Assembly (NCBI GenBank): GCA_963576735.1
Contig: OY755171.1
Location: 22,790,182 to 22,854,181 of the forward strand
Direction of reading: 5' to 3'
DNA from: Bedellia somnulentella
Lineage: Eukaryota; Arthropoda; Insecta; Lepidoptera; Bedelliidae
DNA length: 64,000 nt
Shown one piece after another: positions 49,904-61,862 of this stretch. Position 1 is the stretch's first letter, and every line of letters begins with the position of its first letter. The position numbers and the translations under genes are program-made. The notes beneath the pieces are model-generated. The model had not been told where the DNA came from. It did no database searches and saw nothing but the letters and a program-made list of their open reading frames with translations.

Positions 49904-51093
49904 ATAGGGGGGACCGGGGCAAGATGAAGATCGGGGCAGGACGGGAAGTAGGCTTCTTTGCGTGAATATTAATCGTGTTCGGAGCAGCAAATACGCCATT
50001 TGCACGAACTTTACTCTCCGCTAGTGCGTCCAAGCTGAGCGACTAGGTTATAATTAGATTTTGCGTTGTTGAGAGAAAGAGGTGATATTGCAAGTATTTT
50101 AACGCGATATTTGATTCGAAAAATGATGTATAGACATGTAACTACCTGTATTAATTTATTATTTTAATCCCGAGTTTATTATAGTAATCCAAAACGTTAA
50201 ATTCAAACCAGATTTTTTCGCCGGTAAAGTTCGAGGATAGAATTGTGTCATCTTTTCTACCTACGTGTGGATCGGGGCATGATAGGATACTATCCCCTTT
50301 TGCCCCACCCTATCAATATAAAACATAATATAAAGAATTTAAAAATATTACCTAAATCAGGATCTAAAATATTTATTGGGTTGGTTTACAAAATGGTTCA
50401 CAACTATAAACGAAAAAAAGATCGTGGCAAATGGAACGAAGAAGACATAACAAGAGCGGTAAATGCTTTTTCATTGATACAATGAGATTGCTTCGAGTCT
50501 CAGCAACCTACGATGTTCCGAGAAACCTTACAATAATCAGTAAGAAAAGCTGGTGAAACTGTTTAATGGTGACAGCGACTTCTGATAACGACTGCAGGAC
50601 TATTATATATATTATATTTGGGACAATTCAAAATTGTTTTCACAGCCTAGTAAGATAATGAGCTGAAAGCACTGCTTTTTGGTTCAACAGGCAAAGGTAC
50701 AAAACTAATAAAGAAACCTGGAAAAAAGACCGCAAAGTAGATTTAAAAGACAACTAACAAGGAAAACCTGCAGAAAAAGTTTTTTTTTTCCATGGGTGCA
50801 TAAGTCATGTGCCGGAGAAGATGAGGAAGACAAAGGGGCACCCATTTGTCATCGTTGACTACCCGATTAAAAAGCGTACTTAGTTTGCCCCATCTTACCC
50901 CGGTTATGGGGCAAGATGGGAAATTGGCCGCTTTCATTATAACATTATTTTCCAAAAAATGGTCTAGGATTTTGCATGCTACAACATTTGATTTTGAGAA
51001 AGAAATGTATAATAGTCACTTGTTTTGTTAAAGAATGTTATTAAAGACTTTAATTTTCCTTGTATAGAGTTTTGTCTTGCCCGTCTCCCCTAC
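49904..51093 (+). mobile_element. Pogo-type (Tc1/mariner superfamily) transposon remnant
   Basis: Ends are imperfect inverted repeats: TATAGGGGGGACCGGGGCAA at left, and the reverse complement of CTTGCCCGTCTCCCCTACA at right, with TA at both borders. Internal G/C-rich blocks such as GGGGCAAGATGGG repeat the end motif. A 30-codon transposase start remains at 50393. About 1.2 kb, so most of the transposase is deleted. Confidence 0.6.
50393..50485 (+). pseudogene. Pogo-type transposase N-terminus
   Basis: ATG at 50393 gives MVHNYKRKKDRGKWNEEDIT then RAVNAF, which matches the start of pogo/jerky-like transposases (N-Y-K-R-K ... R-x-x-W-x-E-E-x-M, the beginning of the HTH_psq DNA-binding domain). 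A stop follows after 30 residues and the rest of the domain is gone. Confidence 0.55.
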
Positions 51094-51468
51094 ATAGTAA
51101 AATCGTTATTTAACTGAAAAAAGAATATAACAAATAAAAATAATATTAACCCATCGATTTAATAGAAAATCGCCAAAATCCCGTAAAAGCGACACGAAAT
51201 ATAGTTGGTATTCTACCAGCCAGCCAGGTGCCGCCGCCGCCGCCGCACGTCTCCGCGCGTTTACATTCAATTAGGTGCAGCTCGGCCGCCCGTGCATCAT
51301 TTAGCTCTTGTCTCTCCGTGTGTTGCCTGCCCTAGCAAAGAGCATGTACGTACTGAGACCAAAAAAACTGGAGAAAACTGTTAATTTCAAATTAATGATA
51401 GTTAGTCATAAAATATGTTTATGTACGGAAGTAAATGCATTTAAAATCATGTAAAATAAACAATTTTT

Positions 51469-51714
51469 GCCGTGTAGTGTCGGCTTAGAATAACACTACC
51501 CCATTTCTACCCGTGGGTGATCGTAAGAGGCGACTAAGGGTATAGGGGCTTTTTAAGTGATTTTTGGGCGATGTGGTTGGAGACGCGTCACCAAAAACAT
51601 TTATTAATACCATCTTTTCCCCAATCAACTTCCAAAAGTGGCTGAGGAATTTATCATTCCAAAGCTCTGGCTACCTCGTTAAGGGATTTATAGCCCTGAG
51701 TATATGTATGTATG
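51469..51714 (+). repeat. SINE-A copy, full length
   Basis: GCCGTGTAGTGTCGGCTTAG to GAGTATATGTATGTATG; GCC-starting subgroup. Confidence 0.83.
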
Positions 51715-52409
51715 TAAAATAAACAAAGCTGTAATCTAATTTTAGTATCTTATGACTAAAATAGAATGGCAAGCTAAATTAACAAAAAATAAAAAAAAAA
51801 TATATGAAAAGATTGATACATCAATTCAGAATATGCGACAGGTTCCTTTTAATAAAGCTTTCCTTGATAGTCATAGCTATCATTAGTACAAAATGTAGCT
51901 AAACATATCCTGTTACAAAAACTATAGGTTTTAGGTCCTAAGCTGAAACCTGGAAGGATCTGCCAAAAACTGTAGATTTACAGTTAAAACTGTAAGGTTG
52001 GCTACACTTTCCATAGATCTCTACCCTTTCACGTGTATCCCACTTTGGAAATACTCTTTTTGAAACACCAATTTCAAAGATCCAACTCGGGATACAGCCT
52101 TCAGCCGTCATTGTTAGCACTGGCTTTTATCCGTTTTGTATTTATAACCTCGGGTGTGTCTAGTTGAAGCTTTTATACGAATTGTTCATATGCTGATTTG
52201 AATGATTAATAAACTTCTAAATTTTCATTACTTGTTTTTTATATCTTAGACAAATAAAGTAGAAAATTGGGCTTAGCAAGACGTTAATAATTATTTTCAG
52301 GTGTAGTATATTTAAAACAAATAATATAACTTTGTGATTTAAACTATGGATTACATAGGCTTGCTATTTTTAATTTAACTTTTTATTGCGAGGCGAACTC
52401 TGCTAATAA
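51715..52409. other. Unannotated stretch
   Basis: AT-rich; nothing recognised. Confidence 0.4.
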
Positions 52410-52940
52410 TCTATACATACATACATATACATACATATTCTCACGCCGTTAGTTCCCATTTAGGTAGGCAGAGACTATCGATTGTCACTTTTTACGATCC
52501 TGGCAAACCTCTCTGGCTTCGTTTACACCCATCAATCTTTTCATACATGCTCTTTTATTCTTCATACTGCGGACACCTGCCTTTTTGAGCACATTTTCTA
52601 TTTGATCCAAATGTGTCCTCCGAGGTCGTCCTCTACTAACATTACCTTCCACATTGGCTCTATATATCTCTTTCACCAATTTACTGTCATCCATCCTCTA
52701 TATGTGCCCAAACCATCTCAACATTCCTTTTTCTATCTTTCTTACAATATCATCTTTTACACCACACCTTTCACGAATCACATCATTCCTCACACGATCA
52801 CATAACCTTACATTACACACTTTTACGAGGGATCTCATTTCTACTGCATTCACTCTACTTTCATGCTTCTTCTGCCACACCCAACATTCACTGCCATACA
52901 TAAGCGTAGGAACGAGAACGATCTATACTATTCCATTATT
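52410..52940 (-). pseudogene. RTE-type LINE, ORF2 C-terminal end
   Basis: The minus-strand frame reads VLVPTLMYGSECWVWQKKHE, then VRNDVIRERCGVKDDIVRKI, MLRWFGHI, an in-frame TAG (52698-52700), MDDSKLVKEIYRANVEGNVS, RRTHLDQIENVLKKAGVRSM and VNEAREVCQDR. The YGSE(C)W ... RWFGH(V/I) pattern followed by the RGRPR linker is the tail of RTE-like reverse transcriptases. One nonsense codon, 5' truncated; catalytic RT motifs are absent. It ends with a TATG-type tail at 52410-52440. Confidence 0.75.
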
Positions 52941-53360
52941 ATTTGCTTGAACGCGCTCATCACAGTAACTACTTGTCCGATTAAAAAAAAGAAAATTTTA
53001 AGTTAGCTTATAAAATTTATCATAAAAAAGTAAATAAAAATAAAGCATCGATGAGACTTGTTGTAACAACGGTGGCAGTTCACTAGGGAATTAGGTCGTG
53101 CTAGTTTACTCATAATGTTAAAATAAGGCAATTGCCAAAGATAATATGTTTAACCGTATTTTAGATACTGGATCTCAATTTTACAGTATTTTATTGATTT
53201 TATTTAAACTATATCTTATCAGTCAAAAACACGACTGGATCGACGATATGGCTGGCGGGCTAGTACGCATTTGAATAGAAATCAGAAAAAATGGCTATAA
53301 AAAAGCTGGGTTGCTTTTGGCTCAATATTATATAAAGAGCACATCGATATAAATAACAGT

Positions 53361-53735
53361 GATGGCTCAGTGATTAGAATATCATGCAGACAAGCGTGGG
53401 TTCAAATACCTACACAAATTAATCATAACATAACATATAAGCACGCAATTAGTTCCCATTGGGGTAGACAGAGACTATCGTTCGCCACTTTGTACGATCC
53501 TGACAAACCTATCTAGCTTCGTTTACATCTATCAATCTTTTCACAATCATATGTGGAGTTAATTTATCATGGTTGTTAACGGTGAGGGAAAACATCATAA
53601 AGAAGGTTAAGAATTCGAAGCAAAACCTGCATAATCTGAATACCAGGTGACAATATCACGTGATGTTCAGAAGTATTAGAACTTTTTCCATCCCTTCGGG
53701 GATAGACAGCGTGAAAGTTTGGGTCTTGAGTCTTG
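53361..53735 (+). repeat. SINE-B copy interrupted by an RTE fragment
   Basis: The head (GTGATGGCTCAGTGATTAGA, GGGTTCAAATACCTAC) and the core/tail (ATGGTTGTTAACGGTGAGGG, CATCCCTTCGGGGATA) belong to one SINE-B. 53430-53550 between them is a minus-strand RTE 3' end (AGTTCCCATTGGGGTAGACA). Confidence 0.65.
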
Positions 53736-55028
53736 AGAATCAATATAAACTTCTGAATCGTTATTTTTATCCCATTAATTGGCAATTGTTCTAGCAATAC
53801 AACAAACGAAGATTTCTTTTCTAAATTCAGTCCTTACTCTTTCCCTAAAGTTACATTTATTTCATAATTTTATTAGGAAAATCAACAGCGACATAAGTAA
53901 TAATACACAGTTAATAAAAGAAAAAAAAAGTAAGGCAAAATAACAGATGTTCACAGATGCACAAAGACATATCTTACAATAATACAAATTAATACAATTT
54001 TAAGAAAAAAATAAAATGATATAAACAACAATATTTAAAGAAAAAACATTTGATTCACGATATCTCAAGGGTTTATGTACGTGCATGTGTGTGTATATGT
54101 ATGCGTGCGTTAAATTTGTGACAAATATTAAGGCATTCAAGAATGTATGTATATATATATGCGGGGTTCTTAATTATTATAAACTTTATATTAAAAACTC
54201 ACAAGTAACTAACATAATAACGTAAAGTAAGTAAGTAGTAAGTAGAACGGCGCTCAATTACAAGTTTTATCCGTCTAAAGCAGTGAAGTGCTAGCTTTCA
54301 ATCACGTGGATACAAAATCCTGGCTAACCAGCTCTTTAAATTCTAGATAAAAAAAACACGTGATTTTTAGACAAAAGTATCTCTGGTACACATTTGAATA
54401 CTAAATCAAGGTCTTGAACTTAACCCCAAAAAATATCGACCGTATTGGTTCCACAAATCAGGTACCACTAAACAAGCAAGCATACATCTATCTAACTGCA
54501 GTCCATATATCGAAGCGCACTCACGGCGTCATACTAGCCTATTCTCGTGAAGCGGTAAGCTCCACATCCATCCTCAAAGGAAACCCTATTCATCACGAAA
54601 TGACTGTTTAATCCGCTGGTACAATGACTGCGTTTCGAGATATCTAATTCCATTTATGTGTTTCTGTGAAAGGTTTATCGTTGATGTAGCAGTATCTTTC
54701 AGGGAATGATTGCTAAATAGAAAACTGTTGTTTGTGCTGAAAAATTTTGTTCAGTCGTGATATCCTGTAGATTCATGTCAGTGCTGCAATTTTTTTTTAA
54801 ATATATTATAGATTTTAATTATTCTACCAAATGTTGCGATACGTTTTAAAAGGTAAGCTATTCAACGTTTCAGAACTTAGGTGTCATTTCACTCCTTCTT
54901 TGTCTTATTAAACGTGTAATAGAATTGTAGTAATAAATACAACTGATAAATATTTTCAATCATCTACTTATACTTTTTTGTAACTACGATATGTAAAACC
55001 ACTTTGCAGATGACCAATTATACAAATG
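53736..55028. other. Unannotated stretch
   Basis: AT-rich. The plus-strand frame 54414-54611 (65 residues) has more even codon composition than its surroundings but no recognisable domain; I do not call it a gene. Confidence 0.35.
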
Positions 55029-55039
55029 ATATATATTGA

Positions 55040-55423
55040 CATATATAGCGACATGATAGTCCAGTGGGTAGAACACCCGCCCCAAAAACAGAAGGGCGTG
55101 AGTTCCAATCCCGGGACGGGCCTACACCAATTTGTCTTTTCTAAAGTCATATGTGTGGTTAATTTATCATGGTTGCTAACGGTGAGGGAAAACATCGTGA
55201 GGAAACCCACATGGCTGAGTTGTACTTAGTCATGTGACAGTGTATTCGTACAAAACGGCGATAGGCCTGCCCCCTATCACGTGAGTACACTGTCTTAGCA
55301 AAACGTGGGTACCTTCTCTGGAAACAAGATGGCGCTTGCCATGTGAGTTCAGGAGTATTGGTACCTCTGCCAACCCCTTCGGGGATAAACGGCGTGAACG
55401 TTTATGTTATGTTATGTTATGTT
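55040..55423 (+). mobile_element. SINE-B copy with 11-bp TSD
   Basis: ATATATATTGA at 55029-55039 and 55424-55434 flanks the copy. The tRNA-like head is modified (CACCCGCCCCAAAAACAG), B-box-like GTTCCAATCCCG; the tail is (TTATG)n. Confidence 0.85.
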
Positions 55424-55929
55424 ATATATATTGATGAATTTAATTTTGATACATGTGACTCCTACTAGGGTATTTTATTTGTAAATATTTAAATTTTAGA
55501 AAATATATAAGAAATATTATTATTTCAGAATTTTAGATTTTCCAGAATCATCCTCAAGAGTATCATATTCACGTGGTAAGCTCGTTTTGATAAATCATGA
55601 AATCGGATGCGATGAACGCGACTCTCGCGGCTCGAACACTCACTTGATTGATTTCGTCGTATGATCTGGATAATTCGAAGCAATACACATATGTTCACGA
55701 TCACTAATGTTATTGGACCATGAACATAATACAACTGTTTTGATAACAGAAAAGACCAGGAGTTTCTTTGTTGCTTCTTCTCTTTACGGATTAATCTATA
55801 AATTGAATATTTTGACGTTCAAAAATGTTCGCTATTAACTTAATTTTAAAAATAAAATTTTAAACTTTTTGTTTCACTTTTGGGCCAGCACGATAGCTAT
55901 TTTATCGTCACGATATAGGTAAGATAGTA

Positions 55930-56167
55930 ATGGCTTAGAATAGCACTACCCAATTTCTTCCGGTGGGTGTACGTAAGAGGCGACTAACGGTATTGGGGCT
56001 TTTAAGGGATTTTTGGGCGATGCGGTTGGAGACCCATCACCAACAACCTTTATTTTTACCATCTTTTCCCAACATCATTTCCAAAAGCGGCTGAGGAATT
56101 TCTTATTCCTTAGCTCTGGCTACCCCTTCTAGGGATTTATCGCCGTGAGTATATGTATGTATGTATG
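55930..56167 (+). repeat. SINE-A copy lacking the first bases
   Basis: From GGCTTAGAATAGCACTACCC to a (TATG)n tail; close to consensus. Confidence 0.83.
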
Positions 56168-56395
56168 ATATAGGTAAGAATGCGATGATAGTATACGATA
56201 CTAAGTAAGTGCGTAAGAGATTCCTGTTTCATCCCACATGATATCTAGTTAAAAGGTCGCTCGTACTAGCTATGCTGTAATAGTTGTATAAAGTATTGTA
56301 AAGGGTAGGTAGTCAATCATATACCTCATAAATAACTGTTTCAGTTGTGCATGAATAAATTGTAGCTTTTGCTATTGAGTTTAGCTTTTCTTTTT

Positions 56396-56644
56396 ATACA
56401 TACATACATACATATACTCACGGGTACAAATCCTTTAACGGGGTAGCCAGAGCTTTGGAATGAATAATTCCTCAACCACTTTTGGAAGTTGTTTGGGGAA
56501 AAGATGGTAGTTATAAATATTTTTGGTGACGGGTCTCCAACCACATCGCCCAAAAATCAATTAAAAAGCCCCTATACCCTTAGTCGCCTCTTACGATCAC
56601 CTACGGGTAGAAATGGGGTAGTGTTATTCTAAGCCGGCACTACA
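56396..56644 (-). repeat. SINE-A copy, nearly full length
   Basis: TACATACATACATATACTCA to GCCGGCACTACAT. Confidence 0.82.
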
Positions 56645-57144
56645 TCTAAGTAAACCTTAAAAACTAACGTATGGTATAGCCATGAGCTTTTATATGTAAA
56701 AACAACACGAGCTAAAAGGCGTTTCTGTGTCAAAATATAAGTGGTTTCACGAACAAACTTTGAGCTTTCACTCGAGCAGGCCTCAACAATTTATGTTATT
56801 TTCATAAAGGAATATTTCAGTTATGCTAGCTATTTCTTTGTATTTTTAATCTTTGCTGTACATGTGAGAGAATATTACGATGGTATTGAATGTTACTGAA
56901 TCTTCAAAGGTATTATCAGTTCATAGAAATGACAATATTGTACCGAGAAAATAATATCGATTCTATTTTCCAACATTTAATAATCGTGCTTTTGCTGTAA
57001 TTTTCCTAACCATGTTTTACTTTTAAATGAACGGGCCACGCGCCCACGTAGACATGCTTTCATGCATTTGATATAGGCAGACATAGGCAGAGACTACCGA
57101 TCACCACTTTCACAGTGATGATGGAAAAACCTTTAAATTATTAT

Positions 57145-57393
57145 TACATACATACATATACTCACGGCTATAAATCCCGAGAAGGGGTAGCCAGAGCTAA
57201 GGAATTAGGAATTCCTCAGCCACTTTTGGAAAGTTGAGTGGAGAAAAGATGGTAAAGTAAAGGTTGTTGGTGATGGGTCTCCAACCGCATCGCCGAAAAA
57301 TCCCGTAAAAGCCCCAACACCGTTAGTCGCCTCTTACGTACACCCACCGGAAGAAATGGGGTAATGCTATTCTAAGCCGACACTACATAGCAC
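57145..57393 (-). repeat. SINE-A copy, full length
   Basis: ACATACATACATATACTCAC to CACTACATAGCAC; a short duplicate of the 5' end (AGCCGACACTACACAC) follows. Confidence 0.83.
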
Positions 57394-58091
57394 AGCCGAC
57401 ACTACACACTACATTAATATTCATGTGCGCTAATGTCCTTATCTTAGATTATTATTGATATTAATATAACACGAGTTTTCCGGGGATATCAATTTTAAGT
57501 TGGAATGTGGTCCCCAGGCAAGTATTTTTATAGCATTACGTCATAACGATTTTTTTAAAGTAATTACGTGACTCATTTATATTATAAAAGAGGACCATCC
57601 CTTCTATCTAAATGTTGACTGTTAAGCTAAAGGTATTCGTCACTCAAAAAGTTGAGATCAGGTTTAGACAAATTAGTATATTAATTGTTCCCTATCAATG
57701 TATTTTTGACAAATAGATGTAAGCTAAAATTAATATTATTCCTTTCAGGAAAATAGTTGACAGACACAATGGAAACACTAGAAATAGAAACAAGCTTCAA
57801 AGCCTTAATTATAAGCATAATCAAGTAAGCAACTCATCCGTGGGACTCTCCTTTCAAATTCACAATAGTATCCCCACTGACGGTTTTCAGCCAGATCACC
57901 CGCAACCTCCGGAGCCAGAAGCTAGTCATTTACCAACTAGGTCACGTAAAGTCAAATACATAAGTTGCTTAACAATATAAGGTCACAAAATATCTATACA
58001 AAAACAATTCAAAATTTTATAAACAAAGTTTTGATTTAAAACTGACTGCACATCAGAAAGTTCCAAAAGACGCTGATCACTTCTATTAAGT
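57394..58091. other. Mostly unannotated; one ATG-less open frame
   Basis: See the separate entry at 57749-57980. Otherwise AT-rich with nothing recognised. Confidence 0.35.
57749..57980 (+). CDS. Possible terminal exon or transposon remnant
   Basis: A 76-codon frame without any Met runs from a polypyrimidine-AG (TATTCCTTTCAG, AG ending at 57748) to TAA at 57978. It reads KIVDRHNGNTRNRNKLQSLN then SSVGLSFQIHNSIPTDGFQP and PPEPEASHLPTRSRK. The TRNRNKL...FQIHNSIP pattern resembles the C-terminal tail of LINE reverse transcriptases (TR-x-N-x-L ... (F/Y)N-x-LP). The 3'-splice-site look may be chance. Function unknown. Confidence 0.3.
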
Positions 58092-58350
58092 TACATACAT
58101 ACATACATATACTCACGGCTATAAATCCCTAGAAGGGGTAGCATCGCCAAAAAATCCCGTAAAAGCCCCAATACCGTTAGTCGCCTCTTACGTACACCCA
58201 CCGGAAGAAATGGGGTAGTGCTATTCTAAGCCGACACTACACAGCAAATCACATCAAACCACATCGCTCAAATATCGCTTTAAAGCTTAAATACCTAAAG
58301 GCACTTCGTAAGAACACCCACGCAAAGAAATGGGGTAGTGCTTATCTTAA
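58092..58350 (-). repeat. SINE-A copy with large internal deletion, next to a second fragment
   Basis: 58092-58245 lacks the middle part (GGGGTAGCATCGCC junction). 58246-58350 is the 5' half of another copy (CACATCGCTCAAATATCGC to AGAAATGGGGTAGTGC). Confidence 0.72.
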
Positions 58351-58784
58351 TTGTCTTCAACATATTATTATGAAAATTTATTCAACTTAAGTAAATTAAT
58401 GGCAACGCGATATCAGTACCAATAAAATAATAATAGCGAATTAGAATTAGAATAAGTAATAAGCATCCATGTTGATGCTTAAATCTGAGTGAATCCACCG
58501 AAATGTTCCTCGTGCTTAATGAATGCAGTTTCATCTGGCTACAGCGGACGCCGCGTCGCCGACTGTGTGACGGATGTGGCGGTGTGAGCGCCAGGGCTCT
58601 ATTCTAGGGGTGGCACTTTGTGGATGCACATAGGATATGATATTTTATATCCTAATGTTAGAACAAACTTTGTACTGTTAGATTAGATTAGCCCTAACTA
58701 GTATAGTATTATATTATCTGTGGCCCTAACCCTTTTTTACCGTAGATGTCTAATGTGTGTGAATATATTGTGCTTTAATTAATA

Positions 58785-58880
58785 AAGGATGATTGTTGGG
58801 CGATGTGGCATGGAACCCATCACAATCGCTCCTTTATTTTACCGCCATTCAACAGGGGCTAAGCAATATGCGATTCTGAA
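58785..58880 (+). repeat. SINE-A fragment, degraded
   Basis: TTGTTGGGCGATGTGGCATG, GAACCCATCACAATC. Confidence 0.55.
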
Positions 58881-59082
58881 GCTGAGTTAACCAGTAACTC
58901 AATCGATCTCAAAATAGTTATATAGAAATCTCCATAAGCTAAATTAAGTGGATGTTACATAACATGATATAAAGAGAACTTTAGCAAGTGAATTTGTAGC
59001 GGGACAAGCTAAGCAAGACTAAGTTAGTTACACTTCACGTTAAATGGCTACTTTGAGTACTAAGTAGAAGAGAAAACTTCGT

Positions 59083-59327
59083 ACATACATACATACATAT
59101 ACTCATAATAATCCCAAAAAGGGATAGCCAGAGCTTCAAAGTTAGAATCTCCTCAGCCACTAAGGAAGTTGATAGGGGACAAGACCGTAAAAAAATATAT
59201 CGTTGTTGATGGATCTTCAACAGCATTGCCTAAAAACAATTTAAAAAAGCCCCACACCCTTAGTCGCCTCTAACGACACACGTGAGTAGAAAGGAGTAGT
59301 GACATTCTAAGCCGGCACTACACGGCA
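59083..59327 (-). repeat. SINE-A copy, full length, diverged
   Basis: TACATACATACATACATATA to GCCGGCACTACACGGC; GCC-starting subgroup with many substitutions. Confidence 0.78.
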
Positions 59328-59344
59328 TACTTTCACAGAAACTT

Positions 59345-59515
59345 AAAACTTAAACTAGGCCTGCCCCCTATCACGTGAGTACACTGTCTAAGCAAAACGT
59401 GGGTACCTTCTCTGGAAACTAGATGGCGCTTGCCATGTGAGTTCAGGAGTATTGGTACCTCTGCCAACCCCTTCGGGGATAAAACGGCGTGAACATTTAT
59501 GTTACGTTTATGTTA
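59345..59515 (+). repeat. SINE-B 3' half
   Basis: AGGCCTGCCCCCTATCACGT, GTACCTCTGCCAACCCCTTC and a TTATG tail. Confidence 0.75.
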
Positions 59516-59997
59516 AAACTAGACTCAAGAAACTTACTCAAATTAGCATCATGCCAGCCCTAGTTAGGTTTCTAAGCATATTTCACTGTGGTGCGGTGGT
59601 CCGGCCGAGCGCGCCGCCGCCGCCGCGTGCAGGTGCGCAATGATCGCTCCCATTGTGGCGCCATTGTTCTTACTGCTAATCTGTCTTGTAATTTACTGTG
59701 GCCGGCTTTTTACATACGGTGTTGTGCCACTTTGCTTAGAGCTGTATTGTTATTTGTATTGTAGTTGCAGTTATATTTTAATTAACTGGACGGGTGTATA
59801 GTTGTATGATTAAGGTGAGTAGGGTCAGATTAAATTTGTTTAATTTCTCGTTCTACACAGGAATGTGTAGCATCTCCTTGGCTTTTTAATTTACTTGCAT
59901 CGTCAGTGGAAGAGTTGCAAGAGGTGATGGTATCTGTATCTATAACTATCTTAAAAAGGTAAAGAAGAGAGGTATATTATATGACAAATTTGAGTAG
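59516..59997. other. Unannotated; CpG-rich patch with SOX-like sites
   Basis: 59586-59670 is strongly GC-rich (GCGCGCCGCCGCCGCCGCGT), followed by CAGGTG and CCCATTGTGGCGCCATTGTT, two SOX-type CATTGT motifs. No coding potential recognised beyond a chance 68-residue frame. Confidence 0.35.
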
Positions 59998-60005
59998 AAA
60001 ATAAG

Positions 60006-60378
60006 CAACCGCGTGATAGCCCAGTGGGTAGAACACTCGGTTATCGTGCAAACGACTAGTGTTCAAATCCTGGATCGGGCCTACATCAATTTATCTTTTC
60101 TAAAGACATATGTGTGGTTAATTTATCATGGTTGTTAACGGTGAGGGAAAACATCGTGAGGAAACCCACATGGCTGAGTTGTACTTAGTCATGTGACAGT
60201 GTATTCGTACAAAACGGCGATAGGCCTGCCCCCTATCACGTGAGTACACTGTCCATGCAAAAAGGTGGGTACTGTGAACACCAGGTGACAAAGTCACGTG
60301 ATGTTCAGAAGTATTAGTACCTCTGCCAACCCCTTCGGGGATATTCGGCGTGAACGTTTATGTTATGTTATGTTATGT
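60006..60378 (+). mobile_element. SINE-B copy with 8-bp TSD
   Basis: AAAATAAG at 59998-60005 and 60379-60386. Full tRNA-like head, core and (TTATG)n tail; the most complete SINE-B here. Confidence 0.87.
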
Positions 60379-60386
60379 AAAATAAG

Positions 60387-61500
60387 TTATTTGATACTCG
60401 TAGTAGCCACGGCGTAGCAATTATGTTTACATAGTTTGCTACCAAGTCAATTGCTTTGTGCTTAATCGAAATAGAAATATAAAATAATGTTAAGTTCTTT
60501 GTCTTGTTGTTAATATGAAATATATGGTCTTAGCTCTTGGAACTCGGGACATTATTATAGTTGTTAGTTACACACTCGCTGATTTATTATATCCAAATTA
60601 CTTGTATATACAATTAGAATCTTTTAATTATTTCAATCTGGAGTAAAAAATAATTCGCAAAAAAAATAATTTCGCATCTGACTTTTGTTCATGTTTTTAT
60701 GTTTGTCCTTTTATTTCGTTCATTTTGGAATGACAGACTATTTCTTAAGTTATTTTTAAGTCTTGTTTGAAATCAAATTATACTAAAAGCAGCTAATAGT
60801 AAGAGATATTTTTTAAAGTTTTCTAGACAGTAAGATTTAAGGTTGAAAACTTGTGTCAGTTCTTTGCATTTTAATAATTATTTTATATACTATACTCAAA
60901 TATTTTCCACATATTCATTTGTAAATAATACAAAATAAAATAAACCGTAGAACAGTAAACACAACGCAGAACTGGCAATTAATAAACACGGCGATACGAA
61001 ATAATTCACTTGGACGCAACATCTGCCGTAGGACGAGTACCGAACTAAAAAAAACTGTATTTCTTCACTTCTATTTATATCGCGTTAAGGTTGAGAACGG
61101 CACGCTTGGGTGGTGAAAGCATGTTGCGTAGTTGACAGACTGAACGTGACCTAAACATGGAAAGCTCATCACGAGGAAGTCGAGGGGGAGGCCTCCCGGG
61201 ACTGCGATATTTTTGGCGCTAGGGTTGCTAAGGTTAACGGAGAGGGAACTTCACGTTTAAGCTTTGGCTTTTGTTTTGTTCTTTTTGAGGATTTTGGTAA
61301 AAATATGCTATAATAAAAAAAACCATAAGAAGAGCAATACCAAAAATATAACAAGAAAAATGATTGCGTTGCGTTACGTAGAAGTGCAGTGGCTACCTAA
61401 TTTTATCCCTGTATTTTAATTAATTGTCAATCCTGTTGATAAGTGTCAAGTATTTTTTCATAATTTAAATTAACTTATATTTTAAAGTTTTTCTCATTTT
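60387..61500. other. Unannotated AT-rich stretch
   Basis: Nothing recognised. A short GC-richer part lies at 61140-61260 without a coding signal. Confidence 0.4.
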
Positions 61501-61622
61501 TTCTCACAGCCCATATATGTCCCCACCAAGGGGCTCGAGCCTACCCTATGTAGGGCGATTTGACCATAGTCTACCACGCTGGCCAAGTGCGAGTTGGCAG
61601 ACTAAGGACTACTGCCGTACTT
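61501..61622 (+). repeat. Fragment of another lepidopteran repeat
   Basis: CCCCACCAAGGGGCTCGAGC, CACGCTGGCCAAGTGCGAGT and TGGCAGACTA resemble the widespread GGCCAAGTGCGGATTGGCAG segment of lepidopteran SINEs (from memory). Fragment only. Confidence 0.45.
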
Positions 61623-61630
61623 ATTATATT

Positions 61631-61862
61631 ACTGCCGTAGTTATAAATCCCCAGATGGGGTAGCCAGAGCTAAGGAATAAAAATTCTTCAGCCACTTTTG
61701 GAAAGTTAAGTGGGGAGAAGATAGTAAAATAAAGGTTGTTGGTGTGGGTCTCCAACCGCATCGCCTAAAAATCCCTTAAATGACCCAATACCGTTAGTCG
61801 CCTCTTTGGTATACCCACCGGAAGAAATGAGGTAGTGCTATTCCAAGCCAACACTACACAGC
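61631..61862 (-). repeat. SINE-A copy, tail truncated
   Basis: AAATCCCCAGATGGGGTAGC to CCAACACTACACAGC. Confidence 0.8.

Noticed and set aside
54414..54611. 65-residue ORF as a host gene
   Set aside because: No recognisable domain, no splice signals of note, length within chance.
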